From positions 79,227 to 143,226 of the forward strand of contig VGHN01000003.1 in assembly GCA_016868255.1 (NCBI GenBank): DNA of 64,000 bases, read 5' to 3'. This DNA comes from Betaproteobacteria bacterium. Lineage in GTDB: Bacteria; Pseudomonadota; Gammaproteobacteria; Burkholderiales; Burkholderiaceae_A. How positions within the stretch are numbered: the stretch's first letter is position 1; each line of letters starts with the position of its first letter. This document shows, piece by piece, positions 49,296 through 59,145 of the stretch. The notes beneath the pieces were generated by a model. It saw nothing but the letters and a program-made list of their open reading frames with translations. It was not told the origin of the DNA and ran no database searches. The position numbers and the translations under genes were made by a program.

Positions 49296-49323
49296 ACCCC
49301 ATAATCTATAACGATTTTGGGTC

Positions 49324-49647
49324 TCAGCGGTTTTTTGTCCACCGATCGGCATTGCCTTCTTTTAGCCGTTGCTCCCGAATTGCGTTGACCCGCTGCCGTC
49401 TGGCGGCCTTGGGGTCCGCTTTAAGAGGGCCAAGGGCGGCGATCTCGGTGCTCTCAAACAGCGGTGTCTGGGGCGTGATTGCCCTCCCAAACTGGCCCCA
49501 TGCCTGCGTCTGAGCCAGCGCATTGACCATGGGATGGTCCTTGGGACAAAGCCCAACAAGCTCTTGAACGGTGGTTCCCGGGGGGACTTCGAGCAGCAGC
49601 TCCTGCAAATCTCTGGCCTTGGCCAAAAGAATCCGAACCTGAATCAT
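49324..49647 (-). CDS. rnfH: RnfH family ubiquitin-like protein
   Basis: RnfH is a small beta-grasp protein of unknown role, named from rnf clusters and very often encoded next to ratA. The 107-residue protein shows the beta-grasp start MIQVRILLAKARDLQELLLEVPPGTTV in outline, and the family's conserved ending GPLKADPKAARRQR. The C-terminal basic tail beyond it is probably disordered. It follows ratA by two bases on the same strand. No rnf genes are in the window. Confidence 0.9.
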   Translation of the reverse strand: MIQVRILLAKARDLQELLLEVPPGTTVQELVGLCPKDHPMVNALAQTQAWGQFGRAITPQTPLFESTEIAALGPLKADPKAARRQRVNAIREQRLKEGNADRWTKNR

Positions 49648-49649
49648 GA

Positions 49650-50111
49650 CTAAGGCTGGGGAGTTTGATGGGGTGTGACGCTGTAGAGCGACTCCGCCCG
49701 TGTGACGAAGGCATCCACGAAGCTCTGCGCAATCGCGTTGAAGACGGGCCCAATGAGCTTTTCAGGGACTTTGCTGGAGAACTGATACTCAAGATTGAAT
49801 TGAATGCGGCATGCCCGCTCCTCGCCAATGGGGAGGAACTCAAAATGCCCCGCCAATGCTTGGAAGGGCCCTTGGTGCAAGCGCATATCAATCCGGCTGT
49901 GGGGCTGGTTCTGATTTCGGGTGGTGAAGCGTTGCTGAACACCCTTAAAGGCGATGACAACCTCGGCCAGAATCGAACCGTCGGGCTCTGTCTGCACGGA
50001 TGATCCTTCGCACCATGGTAAAAAGGCAGGGTACGCCTCGATGTTCGCCACAAGATCAAACATCTCCTGGCAGGAATAGGGGACCAGCACCGATTTCACA
50101 ACCACCGTCAT
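49650..50111 (-). CDS. ratA: RatA-like SRPBCC/START-domain protein (coenzyme Q-binding family)
   Basis: The 153-residue protein belongs to the polyketide cyclase/START group that includes E. coli RatA and yeast Coq10. Visible signatures are YSCQEMFDLVANIEAYPAFLPWC near the start, the strand FNLEYQFSSKVPEKLIGPVF, and the final helix AQSFVDAFVTRAESLY. RatA was described as blocking 70S assembly, while the Coq10 relatives help respiratory quinone function; the sequence does not decide between them. It is divergent from smpB with only 11 bases between start codons, so each promoter must lie inside the other gene. Confidence 0.93.
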   Translation of the reverse strand: MTVVVKSVLVPYSCQEMFDLVANIEAYPAFLPWCEGSSVQTEPDGSILAEVVIAFKGVQQRFTTRNQNQPHSRIDMRLHQGPFQALAGHFEFLPIGEERACRIQFNLEYQFSSKVPEKLIGPVFNAIAQSFVDAFVTRAESLYSVTPHQTPQP

Positions 50112-50122
50112 AGCCCCATTTT

Positions 50123-50576
50123 ATGTCTATTGTTGAGAACAAGAAGGCCTTTCATGACTACTTCATTGAGGAGCGGTATGAGGCTGGACTGGTCTTGGAG
50201 GGCTGGGAGGCCAAAGCCATTCGAGCAGGCCGCGTTCAGATCAAGGAGGCCTATGTGGTAATTCGGCAGGCCGAACTCTTCCTGATTGGTTGCCATATTT
50301 CGGCGCTTCCCACGGCGTCTAAGCATGTTCTTCCGGATCCCGTTCGAACACGCAAACTCCTAATGAAGGCGCAGGAGATTTCCAAGTTGATTGGCAAGGT
50401 AGAGAGGGCCGGCTATGCGCTGGTGCCAATTAATCTGCACTATGCCAAGGGTCGCATCAAGCTCGAGGTGGGACTGGCCAAAGGCAAGAAGCAGCATGAC
50501 AAGCGCGCATCGGAGAAGGATCGGGAGTGGGACCGTGAACGACAACGGCTGCTTCGGGAGAACACGCGCAGGCCTG

Positions 50577-50581
<5 letters not shown>
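50123..50581 (+). CDS. smpB: SsrA-binding protein SmpB
   Basis: SmpB brings tmRNA to stalled ribosomes for trans-translation; the tagged products are then degraded by ClpXP, also encoded here. The 152-residue protein has the OB-fold core ([24 protein letters not shown], seen in outline), [20 protein letters not shown] and the basic C-terminal tail [18 protein letters not shown] that mimics the codon-anticodon region. The tmRNA gene itself is not in the window. Its stop codon overlaps the -10 box of guaB. Confidence 0.98.
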
Positions 50582-52078
<1,497 letters not shown>

Positions 52079-52099
52079 TTTGGAATCGCCAAAGGTTTT

Positions 52100-53722
52100 A
52101 TGCAGCCCCACCATCGGATTCTGATCCTCGACTTTGGCTCGCAAGTCACCCAACTCATTGCGAGAAGGGTTCGAGAGGCGAAGGTCTTCTGCGAGGTGCA
52201 TCCCTGCGATGTCACAGACGATTGGATCACCCAATACATGGCAGACGGACAGTGCCGGGGAATTATTCTTTCGGGCTCACATGCCAGTGTCTATGAGGAG
52301 AGTACCGATCGAGCACCGTCGAGTGTCTTCTCGCTTGGGATTCCCGTACTCGGAATTTGCTACGGCATGCAGACAATGGCCGAGCAACTCGGTGGCCGGG
52401 TAGAGAGTGGTCATCACCGAGAGTTTGGCTATGCAGAGGTTCGTGCGCGGGGGCACACCGCCCTGCTAAAAGACATTGCAGACTTCACCACTGCCGAAGG
52501 GCACGGCATGCTGAAGGTCTGGATGAGCCATGGCGATCGAGTCGCTGACTTGCCACCGGGATTCAAGGTCATGGCCTCGACTCCCAGTTGCCCCATTGCC
52601 GGCATGGCCGATGAGTCGAGGCACTTCTATGGCGTGCAGTTTCATCCCGAGGTGACACACACGGTGCAGGGCCGTGCCATTCTCGAGAGATTCGTTTTAG
52701 AGGTCTGTGGTGTACGACCCGATTGGATTATGGGGAACTACGTCGAGGAGGCAATCGCCTCCATACGCAGTCAGGTGGGGGATGAAGAGGTCATCCTCGG
52801 TCTCTCTGGGGGTGTGGATTCGTCGGTTGCTGCGGCGCTCATTCATCGTGCGATTGGCGATCAGCTGACCTGTGTCTTTGTTGACCATGGCCTACTTCGA
52901 CTCAACGAGGCCGAGGCGGTCATGGAGATGTTCTCAGGGCAGCTCCATGCCCGAGTGATTCATGTCGATGCAAGCGAAAAGTTTCTGAATGCCTTGAGCG
53001 GGGTCGACGAGCCTGAGCGGAAGCGAAAGATCATCGGAGGGCTATTCGTCGATGTCTTTCTTGAACAGGCCGAGGCCCTTAAGCGTGGGTCGGGGGGGCA
53101 TCGTGGTGCGAGCTTTCTCGCGCAGGGAACGATCTACCCGGATGTCATTGAGTCGGGTGGTGGAAAGGGCAAGAAGGCGGTGACGATCAAGAGTCACCAC
53201 AATGTGGGGGGGCTGCCAGAGAAGCTGGGGCTCAGGCTCCTGGAGCCGCTCAGAGAGCTTTTCAAGGATGAAGTCAGGGAATTGGGGTTGGCGTTGGGCC
53301 TTCCACGGGCAATGGTCTATCGGCATCCCTTCCCTGGCCCTGGTCTTGGGGTGCGTATTCTTGGGGAGATTCGCAGAGAGTATGCCGATCTTCTTCGTCG
53401 GGCCGACGCGATTTTCATTGAAGAGTTACAGAGCACAGTCGATTCGGCCAGCGGCAAGACTTGGTATGAACTCACCAGCCAAGCCTTCACCGTGTTCTTG
53501 CCGGTGAAAAGTGTGGGCGTGATGGGTGATGGTCGGACATACGACTACGTCGTGGCTTTGCGTGCCGTGACCACCAGCGATTTTATGACAGCCGATTGGG
53601 CCGAGTTGCCTTACGACTTACTCAAACGAGTCTCGACTCGAATCATCAATGAGGTGCGGGGCATTAATCGGGTGACGTACGACGTGAGCAGCAAGCCGCC
53701 TGCAACGATTGAGTGGGAATAG
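52100..53722 (+). CDS. guaA: GMP synthase (glutamine-hydrolysing)
   Basis: GuaA aminates XMP to GMP using glutamine-derived ammonia and ATP. The 540-residue protein has a class I amidotransferase domain (Cys87 in GICYGMQ, His in QFHPEVTHT), an ATP pyrophosphatase domain with the P-loop [11 protein letters not shown] at 235-245, and the C-terminal dimerisation domain ending KPPATIEWE. It is about 15 residues longer than E. coli GuaA because of small insertions, one being the glycine-rich [10 protein letters not shown] segment. tadA follows after three bases. Confidence 0.98.
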   Translation: MQPHHRILILDFGSQVTQLIARRVREAKVFCEVHPCDVTDDWITQYMADGQCRGIILSGSHASVYEESTDRAPSSVFSLGIPVLGICYGMQTMAEQLGGRVESGHHREFGYAEVRARGHTALLKDIADFTTAEGHGMLKVWMSHGDRVADLPPGFKVMASTPSCPIAGMADESRHFYGVQFHPEVTHTVQGRAILERFVLEVCGVRPDWIMGNYVEEAIASIRSQVGDEEVILGLSGGVDSSVAAALIHRAIGDQLTCVFVDHGLLRLNEAEAVMEMFSGQLHARVIHVDASEKFLNALSGVDEPERKRKIIGGLFVDVFLEQAEALKRGSGGHRGASFLAQGTIYPDVIESGGGKGKKAVTIKSHHNVGGLPEKLGLRLLEPLRELFKDEVRELGLALGLPRAMVYRHPFPGPGLGVRILGEIRREYADLLRRADAIFIEELQSTVDSASGKTWYELTSQAFTVFLPVKSVGVMGDGRTYDYVVALRAVTTSDFMTADWAELPYDLLKRVSTRIINEVRGINRVTYDVSSKPPATIEWE

Positions 53723-53725
53723 TGA

Positions 53726-54211
53726 GTGGCCCAGCCTGAGGAGGGTCTGGAGTCGGATGGCCACTGGATGGCACTGGCCCTTGAGCAGGCCCGCTTGGCG
53801 GCTGCAGAGGGTGAGGTTCCTGTTGGTGCTGTGCTCGTGATGAATGGTGAATTGCTTGCCACGGGCCGCAACGGTCCCATTTCAGATGCCGATCCCACGG
53901 CCCATGCGGAGATGAAGGCAATCCGGTCGGCGGCCAGGCAGTTGGGCAATTACCGGCTTCCGGGTGGAACGCTCTATGTGACTCTGGAGCCCTGTCTGAT
54001 GTGTGCAGGCGCCATATTCCACAGCCGTCTGTCGCGAGTCGTGTTCGCGGCGCCAGATCCCAAGACCGGGGCGGCAGGGAGCGTCACCGATGCCTTTTCC
54101 CTTGCAACCATCAACCACCACTGCCAGGCCGAAGGGGGGCTGATGGCCGAGGAATCTGCAGCGCTCCTCCAGGACTTCTTCCGCCTGCGCCGGTCGGCCA
54201 CAGAGCGCTAG
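53726..54211 (+). CDS. tadA: tRNA adenosine(34) deaminase TadA
   Basis: TadA converts the wobble adenosine of tRNA-Arg(ACG) to inosine. The 161-residue deaminase has zinc ligands His60, Cys90 and Cys93 and the proton-shuttle Glu62 in TAHAEM and EPCLMCAGAI. The start is GTG, three bases after the guaA stop; an ATG at 53768 would cut into the first helix of the fold. Guanine deaminase is an alternative for this family, but length and motifs fit TadA. Confidence 0.95.
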   Translation: MAQPEEGLESDGHWMALALEQARLAAAEGEVPVGAVLVMNGELLATGRNGPISDADPTAHAEMKAIRSAARQLGNYRLPGGTLYVTLEPCLMCAGAIFHSRLSRVVFAAPDPKTGAAGSVTDAFSLATINHHCQAEGGLMAEESAALLQDFFRLRRSATER

Positions 54212-54277
54212 GGGCTGCCTCTGGCGGTAGACTAGAGCTTCGTTGACGAATCAAATAGACAAGAAAGGGCCTTTGCT

Positions 54278-54508
54278 ATGTTTCCAGAGTATCGCGACTT
54301 GATCACCAAGCTAAAGACCTCGGATCACCATTTCACCCGGCTTTTTGATCAACACAATCGGCTCGATCAGGAAATTCAGAATATGGAAAATAGAGTGGTC
54401 ACGGCCACCCATGAGCAGATTGAGCAGCTCAAAAAGGAGAAGCTGCATCTGAAGGATCAACTCTATTCAATCCTTAAGAAGGCCGACGCCGAGGCGAACC
54501 GAGCCTAA
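54278..54508 (+). CDS. YdcH/DUF465 family small coiled-coil protein
   Basis: The 76-residue protein belongs to a widespread family of unknown function: short, highly charged and predicted to be two helices forming a coiled coil (LDQEIQNMENRV then HEQIEQLKKEKLHLKDQLYSIL). The start MFPEYRDLITKLK and the central HF-RLFDQHN segment are family hallmarks. It begins 66 bases after tadA. Its TAA is directly followed by the ATG of the L,D-transpeptidase gene. Confidence 0.9.
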   Translation: MFPEYRDLITKLKTSDHHFTRLFDQHNRLDQEIQNMENRVVTATHEQIEQLKKEKLHLKDQLYSILKKADAEANRA

Positions 54509-55033
54509 ATGGCCCGCCGTTGGATTGAGATCTCCATTGAGGACCAGCGCCTTCGGCTTTTTGAGTCCCCAGATGCCGAGCCGGAGAGCGCCAGTGGCTC
54601 AAAGGTCACCCTGTTGAAAGACTACTCAATTTCTAGCTCTAAGAATGGTGTCGGGCAGGAGTTGGGGTCTTACAAGACCCCTCTTGGCAGGCATGTGATT
54701 CGAGCCAAGATCGGCGACGGTGCACCGCTGAATTCCGTCTTTGTTCGTCGCCGGCCCACGGGGGAGGTCTGGTCTCCCGAGCTTGCGAATCACTATGGGG
54801 AGCGCGATTGGATCCTCACTCGAATCCTCTGGCTTTGTGGCCGAGAGCGAGGCCATAACCGCTTTGGTTCGGTGGACACCATGAAGCGGTATATCTATCT
54901 CCATGGCAGCCCGCCCACGGCCGAGATGGGCCAACCCGGATCCATCGGGTGCATTCGAATGCGCGGCGAGGATATCGCTGAACTCTTTGACCTCGTGTCG
55001 CCGGGGACCGAGGTCGAGATCAGCCCTACTTGA
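54509..55033 (+). CDS. YkuD-family L,D-transpeptidase without a visible signal peptide
   Basis: The 174-residue protein is a single YkuD domain with the catalytic His132 in YLHGSP and Cys148 in SIGCIRM. YkuD enzymes make 3-3 cross-links in peptidoglycan or attach lipoproteins, outside the inner membrane. Here the N terminus (MARRWIEISIEDQRLRLF) goes directly into the fold and shows neither signal peptide nor membrane anchor, so location and real substrate are unclear. No alternative upstream start can add one, because the preceding gene ends immediately before it. Its last eight bases overlap the convergent ppiC-like gene. Confidence 0.9.
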   Translation: MARRWIEISIEDQRLRLFESPDAEPESASGSKVTLLKDYSISSSKNGVGQELGSYKTPLGRHVIRAKIGDGAPLNSVFVRRRPTGEVWSPELANHYGERDWILTRILWLCGRERGHNRFGSVDTMKRYIYLHGSPPTAEMGQPGSIGCIRMRGEDIAELFDLVSPGTEVEISPT

Positions 55034-55796
55034 TTTTGGCCTTGGCCTTGAGGGACTGCTGAAATTCACTGAGGCGTCGGCGCTGCAGTGTTTCTGTGAG
55101 TTGGTCTCGCACATCCTCAAACGCAGGTGGTTTGCTCTCTCGGGTGTCATCGAGACGAATCACATGCCAGCCAAACTGGGACTGCACGGGTTGACTGGTG
55201 AACTGGCCCTTTTGCAGCGCCACCATGGCATCTGAGAAGGGCTTCACGAAGCTCTGTGGCGTGGCCCAATCGAGGTCACCGCCCTGGGCGGCCGAGCCTG
55301 GATCCTTAGATTGTCTGGCCAGGGCCTCGAATGCAGTGCCTTTCTGGAGCTTGGCAATGACGTCTTTGGCCTCTTGCTCGGTCTCTACGAGAATGTGACG
55401 GGCCCTGTACTCACGAACATTTGCACTCGTGAGTCGCTCATACTCCTTGCGTACCATGTCCTCGGTGAGGGGGCGCTTGGAGAGTTCATCGTGCACCAGT
55501 GCTTGAATAAGAATCTGCTGGCGGGCGGATTCGATCTGAAACTTTGTGGCCGGCATGGCCGGAAGTCCTCGACGCTCGGCCTCCTGCATAAGAATCTCGC
55601 GGTCGACCAACTCCTGGCGCACCACGGTGGCCAATTCGGGTGAACGGCCCTGTCCCTGTTTCTCGAGCTCGCTCATGAAGAGGTCGGCCTTTTCTTTGGG
55701 GATAGGGCGGCCATTGACGACGGCAATGTTCTGCGCCAAGACCGAACCCGCAGAGAGTGCAAGGACCAGTCCCAAAAGATGTGTCGAGCGAATCAT
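55026..55796 (-). CDS. Periplasmic parvulin-type peptidyl-prolyl isomerase (PpiC/PrsA family)
   Basis: The 256-residue protein has a signal peptide (LLGLVLALSAGSVLAQ), an N-terminal helical region, and a complete parvulin domain at about residues 130-225, with the hallmarks ARHILVETE, GGDLDWATP and FGWHVIRLDD. It probably assists folding of exported proteins. It is the intact counterpart to the PpiD-like protein at 11123, which lacks this domain. The ATG overlaps the bolA stop (ATGA), and it ends the selO-msrB-yciB-bolA-ppiC run. Confidence 0.95.
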   Translation of the reverse strand: MIRSTHLLGLVLALSAGSVLAQNIAVVNGRPIPKEKADLFMSELEKQGQGRSPELATVVRQELVDREILMQEAERRGLPAMPATKFQIESARQQILIQALVHDELSKRPLTEDMVRKEYERLTSANVREYRARHILVETEQEAKDVIAKLQKGTAFEALARQSKDPGSAAQGGDLDWATPQSFVKPFSDAMVALQKGQFTSQPVQSQFGWHVIRLDDTRESKPPAFEDVRDQLTETLQRRRLSEFQQSLKAKAKIK

Positions 55797-56062
55797 GGTG
55801 ACTCCGAGGGTGTAAGGGCTTGAATGGAAAGGGCGTGGACCCGGTGCGGCATGAGATCCGTGACGGCATCATACACAAGCCGATGCCTTGCCAGTCTGGA
55901 TTTCTGAGCAAAGAGTTCGCTCACAATCAACACATGAAAATGCCCCGCGCCTTTGGGCGCACCGCTATGACCAACATGGTCCTTGGACTCATCCCAGACT
56001 TCAAGAGACTGGGGGGCCAGCGCAGCCATCAGGCGCCTCTCGAGTTCTTCACTCAGGCTCAC
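55793..56062 (-). CDS. BolA family protein
   Basis: The 89-residue protein is of BolA/YrbA type, with the class II KH-like fold. The conserved parts are EVWDESKDHVGH, the GHFHVLIVSELF strand-turn and RHRLVYDAVTDLM with the invariant histidine. BolA proteins partner with monothiol glutaredoxins in iron-sulfur handling, and E. coli BolA affects cell shape. The open frame extends upstream into yciB; the GTG at 56062 forms a GTGA overlap with the yciB stop and gives a normal length. Confidence 0.92.
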   Translation of the reverse strand: MSLSEELERRLMAALAPQSLEVWDESKDHVGHSGAPKGAGHFHVLIVSELFAQKSRLARHRLVYDAVTDLMPHRVHALSIQALTPSESP

Positions 56063-56619
56063 GGTTGCCGATTCTCCAGGTTGGAGTCTTCGGGCTGCGC
56101 AAAGCGGCTCATGTAAAAGCCCTGGGCAATCACAAAAGCGATGAGCAAGCCAATCGTTCCAAAGAGCTTGAAGTCCACCCAGAGGTCGGTTGAGAAGGTG
56201 GCGGCCACATAGAGATTCAATGCCGCCATGAAGGCAAAGAAGATACCCCACGCAGCGTTGAGGCGAGACCAGGCGAAGTCAGGGAGACTGACCTTGTCCT
56301 TCAGGAGTTTCTCAATAAGACGTGTCTTGAAAAAGAGTTGTGGAATGAGTAAGGCAAGGGCGAAGAGCCCGTAGAGCAGGGTGGGCTTGAGCTTGATGAA
56401 ACGCTCGTCGTGGAGAAGGATGGTGGCGCCTCCGAATACGACAATGAGGCCGAGGCTGACCCATTGCATCTTGTCGATGGCCATGCCCCTCAGTCGCATC
56501 ACCAACATAAGCACCATGGTGGCAACGATCGCAACACCGGTCGCCACATAGAGGTCACTGAGCTTGTAAGCCACGAAAAACAAAACAATAGGGAGCCAGT
56601 CGGCAAGCAGCTTGATCAT
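56059..56619 (-). CDS. yciB: Inner membrane protein YciB (septation protein A / IspZ family)
   Basis: The 186-residue protein has about five hydrophobic membrane segments and the family pattern of Asp and Arg residues near their ends (LADWLPIVLFFVAYKL at the start, RLNAAWGIFFAFMAALNLYV in the fourth). YciB is linked to cell division and envelope integrity, and its loss blocks septation in Shigella. The older name IspZ refers to that phenotype rather than to isoprenoid synthesis. It directly follows msrB, and its stop overlaps bolA. Confidence 0.94.
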   Translation of the reverse strand: MIKLLADWLPIVLFFVAYKLSDLYVATGVAIVATMVLMLVMRLRGMAIDKMQWVSLGLIVVFGGATILLHDERFIKLKPTLLYGLFALALLIPQLFFKTRLIEKLLKDKVSLPDFAWSRLNAAWGIFFAFMAALNLYVAATFSTDLWVDFKLFGTIGLLIAFVIAQGFYMSRFAQPEDSNLENRQP

Positions 56620-57012
56620 TTAAGTCTTATCGGATTGGAAATCAACGGAGGCTGAGTTTACGCAGTATCGAAGCCCGGTGGGGGCGGGACCATCATCGAA
56701 GACATGGCCCAGGTGGGCATCGCAGTTGGCGCAGAGTATCTCTGTTCGCACCATTCCATGGGTGATGTCACGCTCTTCGCGAATCACGCCCTGGGCAATC
56801 GCAGCCGAGTAGCTCGGCCAGCCACATCCTGCATCAAATTTGCTGTTGGATGAGAAGAGCGGCGTTTGGCAGCAGATGCAGCGATAGACGCCCGGCTCCC
56901 AGTGGTTCCAGTAAATGCCAGTGAAGGGCGGTTCGGTGTGCTTGAGACGGGCCACCGCGTATTGCATATCGCTGAGTTCCTTGCGGTAGTCCGCATCGGT
57001 CTTCTTGCTCAT
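56620..57012 (-). CDS. msrB: Peptide-methionine (R)-S-oxide reductase MsrB
   Basis: MsrB repairs the R form of methionine sulfoxide in proteins. The 130-residue protein has four zinc cysteines in two CXXC pairs (Cys45/Cys48 and Cys94/Cys97) and the catalytic Cys117 in RYCVNS, the Cys form of the selenocysteine found in some homologues. GCGWPSY and the [10 protein letters not shown] motif are intact. It lies 15 bases after selO, and both genes are tied to oxidative stress. Confidence 0.97.
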   Translation of the reverse strand: MSKKTDADYRKELSDMQYAVARLKHTEPPFTGIYWNHWEPGVYRCICCQTPLFSSNSKFDAGCGWPSYSAAIAQGVIREERDITHGMVRTEILCANCDAHLGHVFDDGPAPTGLRYCVNSASVDFQSDKT

Positions 57013-57027
57013 TGGGTCGCCTCCATC

Positions 57028-58674
57028 TTAGCTTGAGCAACTCACACAAAGGGCTCCGGCCCATTCGGGCGCACCATCCTGCCAATGACCTGCCTCCGGA
57101 TGGTCATCGAAAGGCGCCGTGAGCAGACGCAGGGCCAGGTGAAGGGGGTCGGCATCGCCTTGGTCTTCGAGGGCACGAATAACCTCCTCGGCGATCCAGT
57201 TTCGAAGAACAATACTCGGGTTCCTTTCCCGCTGTTGGGCCTGCCAGACCGCAACTGAGCCCATTGATGCAATCTCCTCGCCAATCAATGCCTGATAGGA
57301 CTCGAGCCAAGCCTGCGAATCTTCAGGCTTTGAAAACTGTTTGAGCAGTCTTTGCCAGCCGGGGCTCTGCAGGGGCGCCCCCAACGGCTGATGACTGCCG
57401 TTGTTGTTCACAGTAATGGAGGCGGTGGCGCGAAAAAAGCGGGTGAAGTCGCAGCCCTGTGTCTCTAGCACTTCAAAGAGCTCGGAGAGCAGATGCCGAA
57501 CATCATTTGATCTACTCTCTCGAATCGAGGCAATGCCAAGCTTCTGTGAAAAGCGCAATTCGAATCGCTCTGAAAAGGCCGCTTTGTAGGCATCGATGAC
57601 CTTCTCGTTGATGTCGCCGAGTTGTCGTTTGAGGCCATCGGCATCGGAATCGATGGCGTGGACCAAGGCAATGAGAAGTCGCTGGACATTCCAGAGTCCG
57701 ACAGTGGGTTGCTGATCAAAGGCGTAGCGGCCGGCATGGTCGCTGTGATTGCAGATGTGGCCTGATTCGAATTTCTCCATAAACCCAAAGGGTCCGTAGT
57801 CGATGGTGAGACCCAAGGCCGAGAAGTTATCTGTGTTCATCACGCCATGCATGAACCCCACTGCGGACCACTCCGCCATGAGCTCGGCAGTCGAACGAGC
57901 AACATGAAGCGCCATGGCCTCAGCCTTGACTGGCCAATCCGCCCGGCGATAAGGCAGCAGTGTGGGTTCGATCAACAAAAAGTGATCGATCAATTGCTGC
58001 AAGGTTTGAATCTGCCCCTGGGTTGCGAAGTACTCGAAATGGCCGAATCGAAGGAAGCTTGGGGCGAGCCGACAGACCACAGCCGCTCGTTCAATTTGCT
58101 CTCGCATGACTGGGGTATCGGAGATCACCAGTGACAAGGCACGTGTGGTGGGGATACCCAAGGCCGCCATGTGCTCCGAGCAGAGAAACTCACGAATCGA
58201 GGATCGGATAACAGCGCGACCGTCCGCATGTCGGGCATAGGGCGTCATTCCTGCGCCCTTCAGCTGCAGCTCCCAGCCACGGAGTGCGCCAAGGTTGAGC
58301 GCGCGTCCATCGCCAAGGCGCGGCACAAACACCCCAAACTGATGCCCCGAATAGGCGGTTGCGTAACTGTCCGCCCCTTCTAAGACTGCGCTCCCCGCGA
58401 GAATGTCGGCCCAGTATGGGCTGTCAAGAAGATCCTCTGCTTTGAGCCCTAGACGCGTCGAGGCACTTGGGGAGACGGCCGCAAGCCGAGGATTCTCAAG
58501 GGGGTCGGGGTCGCAGGGGAAATGAAGGGGATGGTCCTGCGGGTTGGTCAGGCCTGCAAAGCCAGCGTCAAATGCGCTCTCGAGGCCCAGGTGTTTGGGG
58601 GCGACGCGCCTGGCCGTTCCGGTGGGGGTGAATCGTGAGAGCGGTGGCAGAGGGAAGGGGGACTGCGCAATCAT
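57028..58674 (-). CDS. selO: Protein adenylyltransferase SelO (YdiU/UPF0061)
   Basis: SelO is a pseudokinase that transfers AMP from ATP to Ser, Thr or Tyr of target proteins, and is linked to redox stress. The 548-residue protein contains the family signatures YATAYSGHQFGVFVPRLGDG, ELQLKGAGMTPYARHADGRAV (seen in outline) and GVMNTDNFSALGLTIDYGPFGF, which hold the inverted ATP-binding residues. The C terminus ends CVSCSS: the second Cys is where eukaryotic SelO has selenocysteine. The start ATG is 33 bases from the divergent thioesterase gene. It leads the run selO-msrB-yciB-bolA-ppiC. Confidence 0.96.
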   Translation of the reverse strand: MIAQSPFPLPPLSRFTPTGTARRVAPKHLGLESAFDAGFAGLTNPQDHPLHFPCDPDPLENPRLAAVSPSASTRLGLKAEDLLDSPYWADILAGSAVLEGADSYATAYSGHQFGVFVPRLGDGRALNLGALRGWELQLKGAGMTPYARHADGRAVIRSSIREFLCSEHMAALGIPTTRALSLVISDTPVMREQIERAAVVCRLAPSFLRFGHFEYFATQGQIQTLQQLIDHFLLIEPTLLPYRRADWPVKAEAMALHVARSTAELMAEWSAVGFMHGVMNTDNFSALGLTIDYGPFGFMEKFESGHICNHSDHAGRYAFDQQPTVGLWNVQRLLIALVHAIDSDADGLKRQLGDINEKVIDAYKAAFSERFELRFSQKLGIASIRESRSNDVRHLLSELFEVLETQGCDFTRFFRATASITVNNNGSHQPLGAPLQSPGWQRLLKQFSKPEDSQAWLESYQALIGEEIASMGSVAVWQAQQRERNPSIVLRNWIAEEVIRALEDQGDADPLHLALRLLTAPFDDHPEAGHWQDGAPEWAGALCVSCSS

Positions 58675-58707
58675 CGAGGCATCTTAATCTTGCTATGCTC
58701 GGCGCCC

Positions 58708-59145
58708 ATGCAATCCCCCACGGACTATCAATTCACCCCTTTTGTCTCGCAATTGGGCGTCGAGATGGTGTCGCTCGACGCGACCCAGAGTTGCATCAAG
58801 CTGGTGCTCGAGGATCGACACCTGAATGGATTGGGATTCGCGCACGGCGGTCTGCTGATGACCCTTCTCGATGCCGCCATGGCCGCTGCAGCCCGAGCAA
58901 AGGATCCCGATGGCCAGGGCGTGATCACCATCGAGATGAAGACAAGTTTCATTCGGCCTGGAAGAGGGGTTCTCTACGCAAAGGGCTACTGCGATCATCA
59001 CTCCAGCACCATGGCCTTCTGTCGAGGGGAAGTCGTGGATGACTCCGGCCGACTCTTGTGTCAGGCCATGGGGACCTTTCGCCGGGTCAGGCCTCAGCTG
59101 AGTTTGGGACGGGGCGGGGCGGTGACGTCCAAGGGCACCGAGTAA
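58708..59145 (+). CDS. PaaI-family hotdog thioesterase
   Basis: The 145-residue protein has the single hotdog fold of the PaaI/YdiI group of acyl-CoA thioesterases. The hallmark GFAHGGLLMTLLDAAMAAAA carries the HGG motif and the catalytic acidic residue at the start of the central helix. The strand ITIEMKTSFIRPGRG follows. The acyl substrate cannot be read from the sequence. The ATG at 58708 is preferred over a TTG at 58690. It is divergent from selO, and its end overlaps ygfZ by 52 bases. Confidence 0.88.
   Translation: MQSPTDYQFTPFVSQLGVEMVSLDATQSCIKLVLEDRHLNGLGFAHGGLLMTLLDAAMAAAARAKDPDGQGVITIEMKTSFIRPGRGVLYAKGYCDHHSSTMAFCRGEVVDDSGRLLCQAMGTFRRVRPQLSLGRGGAVTSKGTE

Noticed and set aside
49650..50111. 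RatA/RnfH as a toxin-antitoxin module
   Set aside because: The pair is widely conserved in proteobacteria, and the RatA relatives include the quinone-binding Coq10 family. The sequence gives no support for a selfish or defence module.
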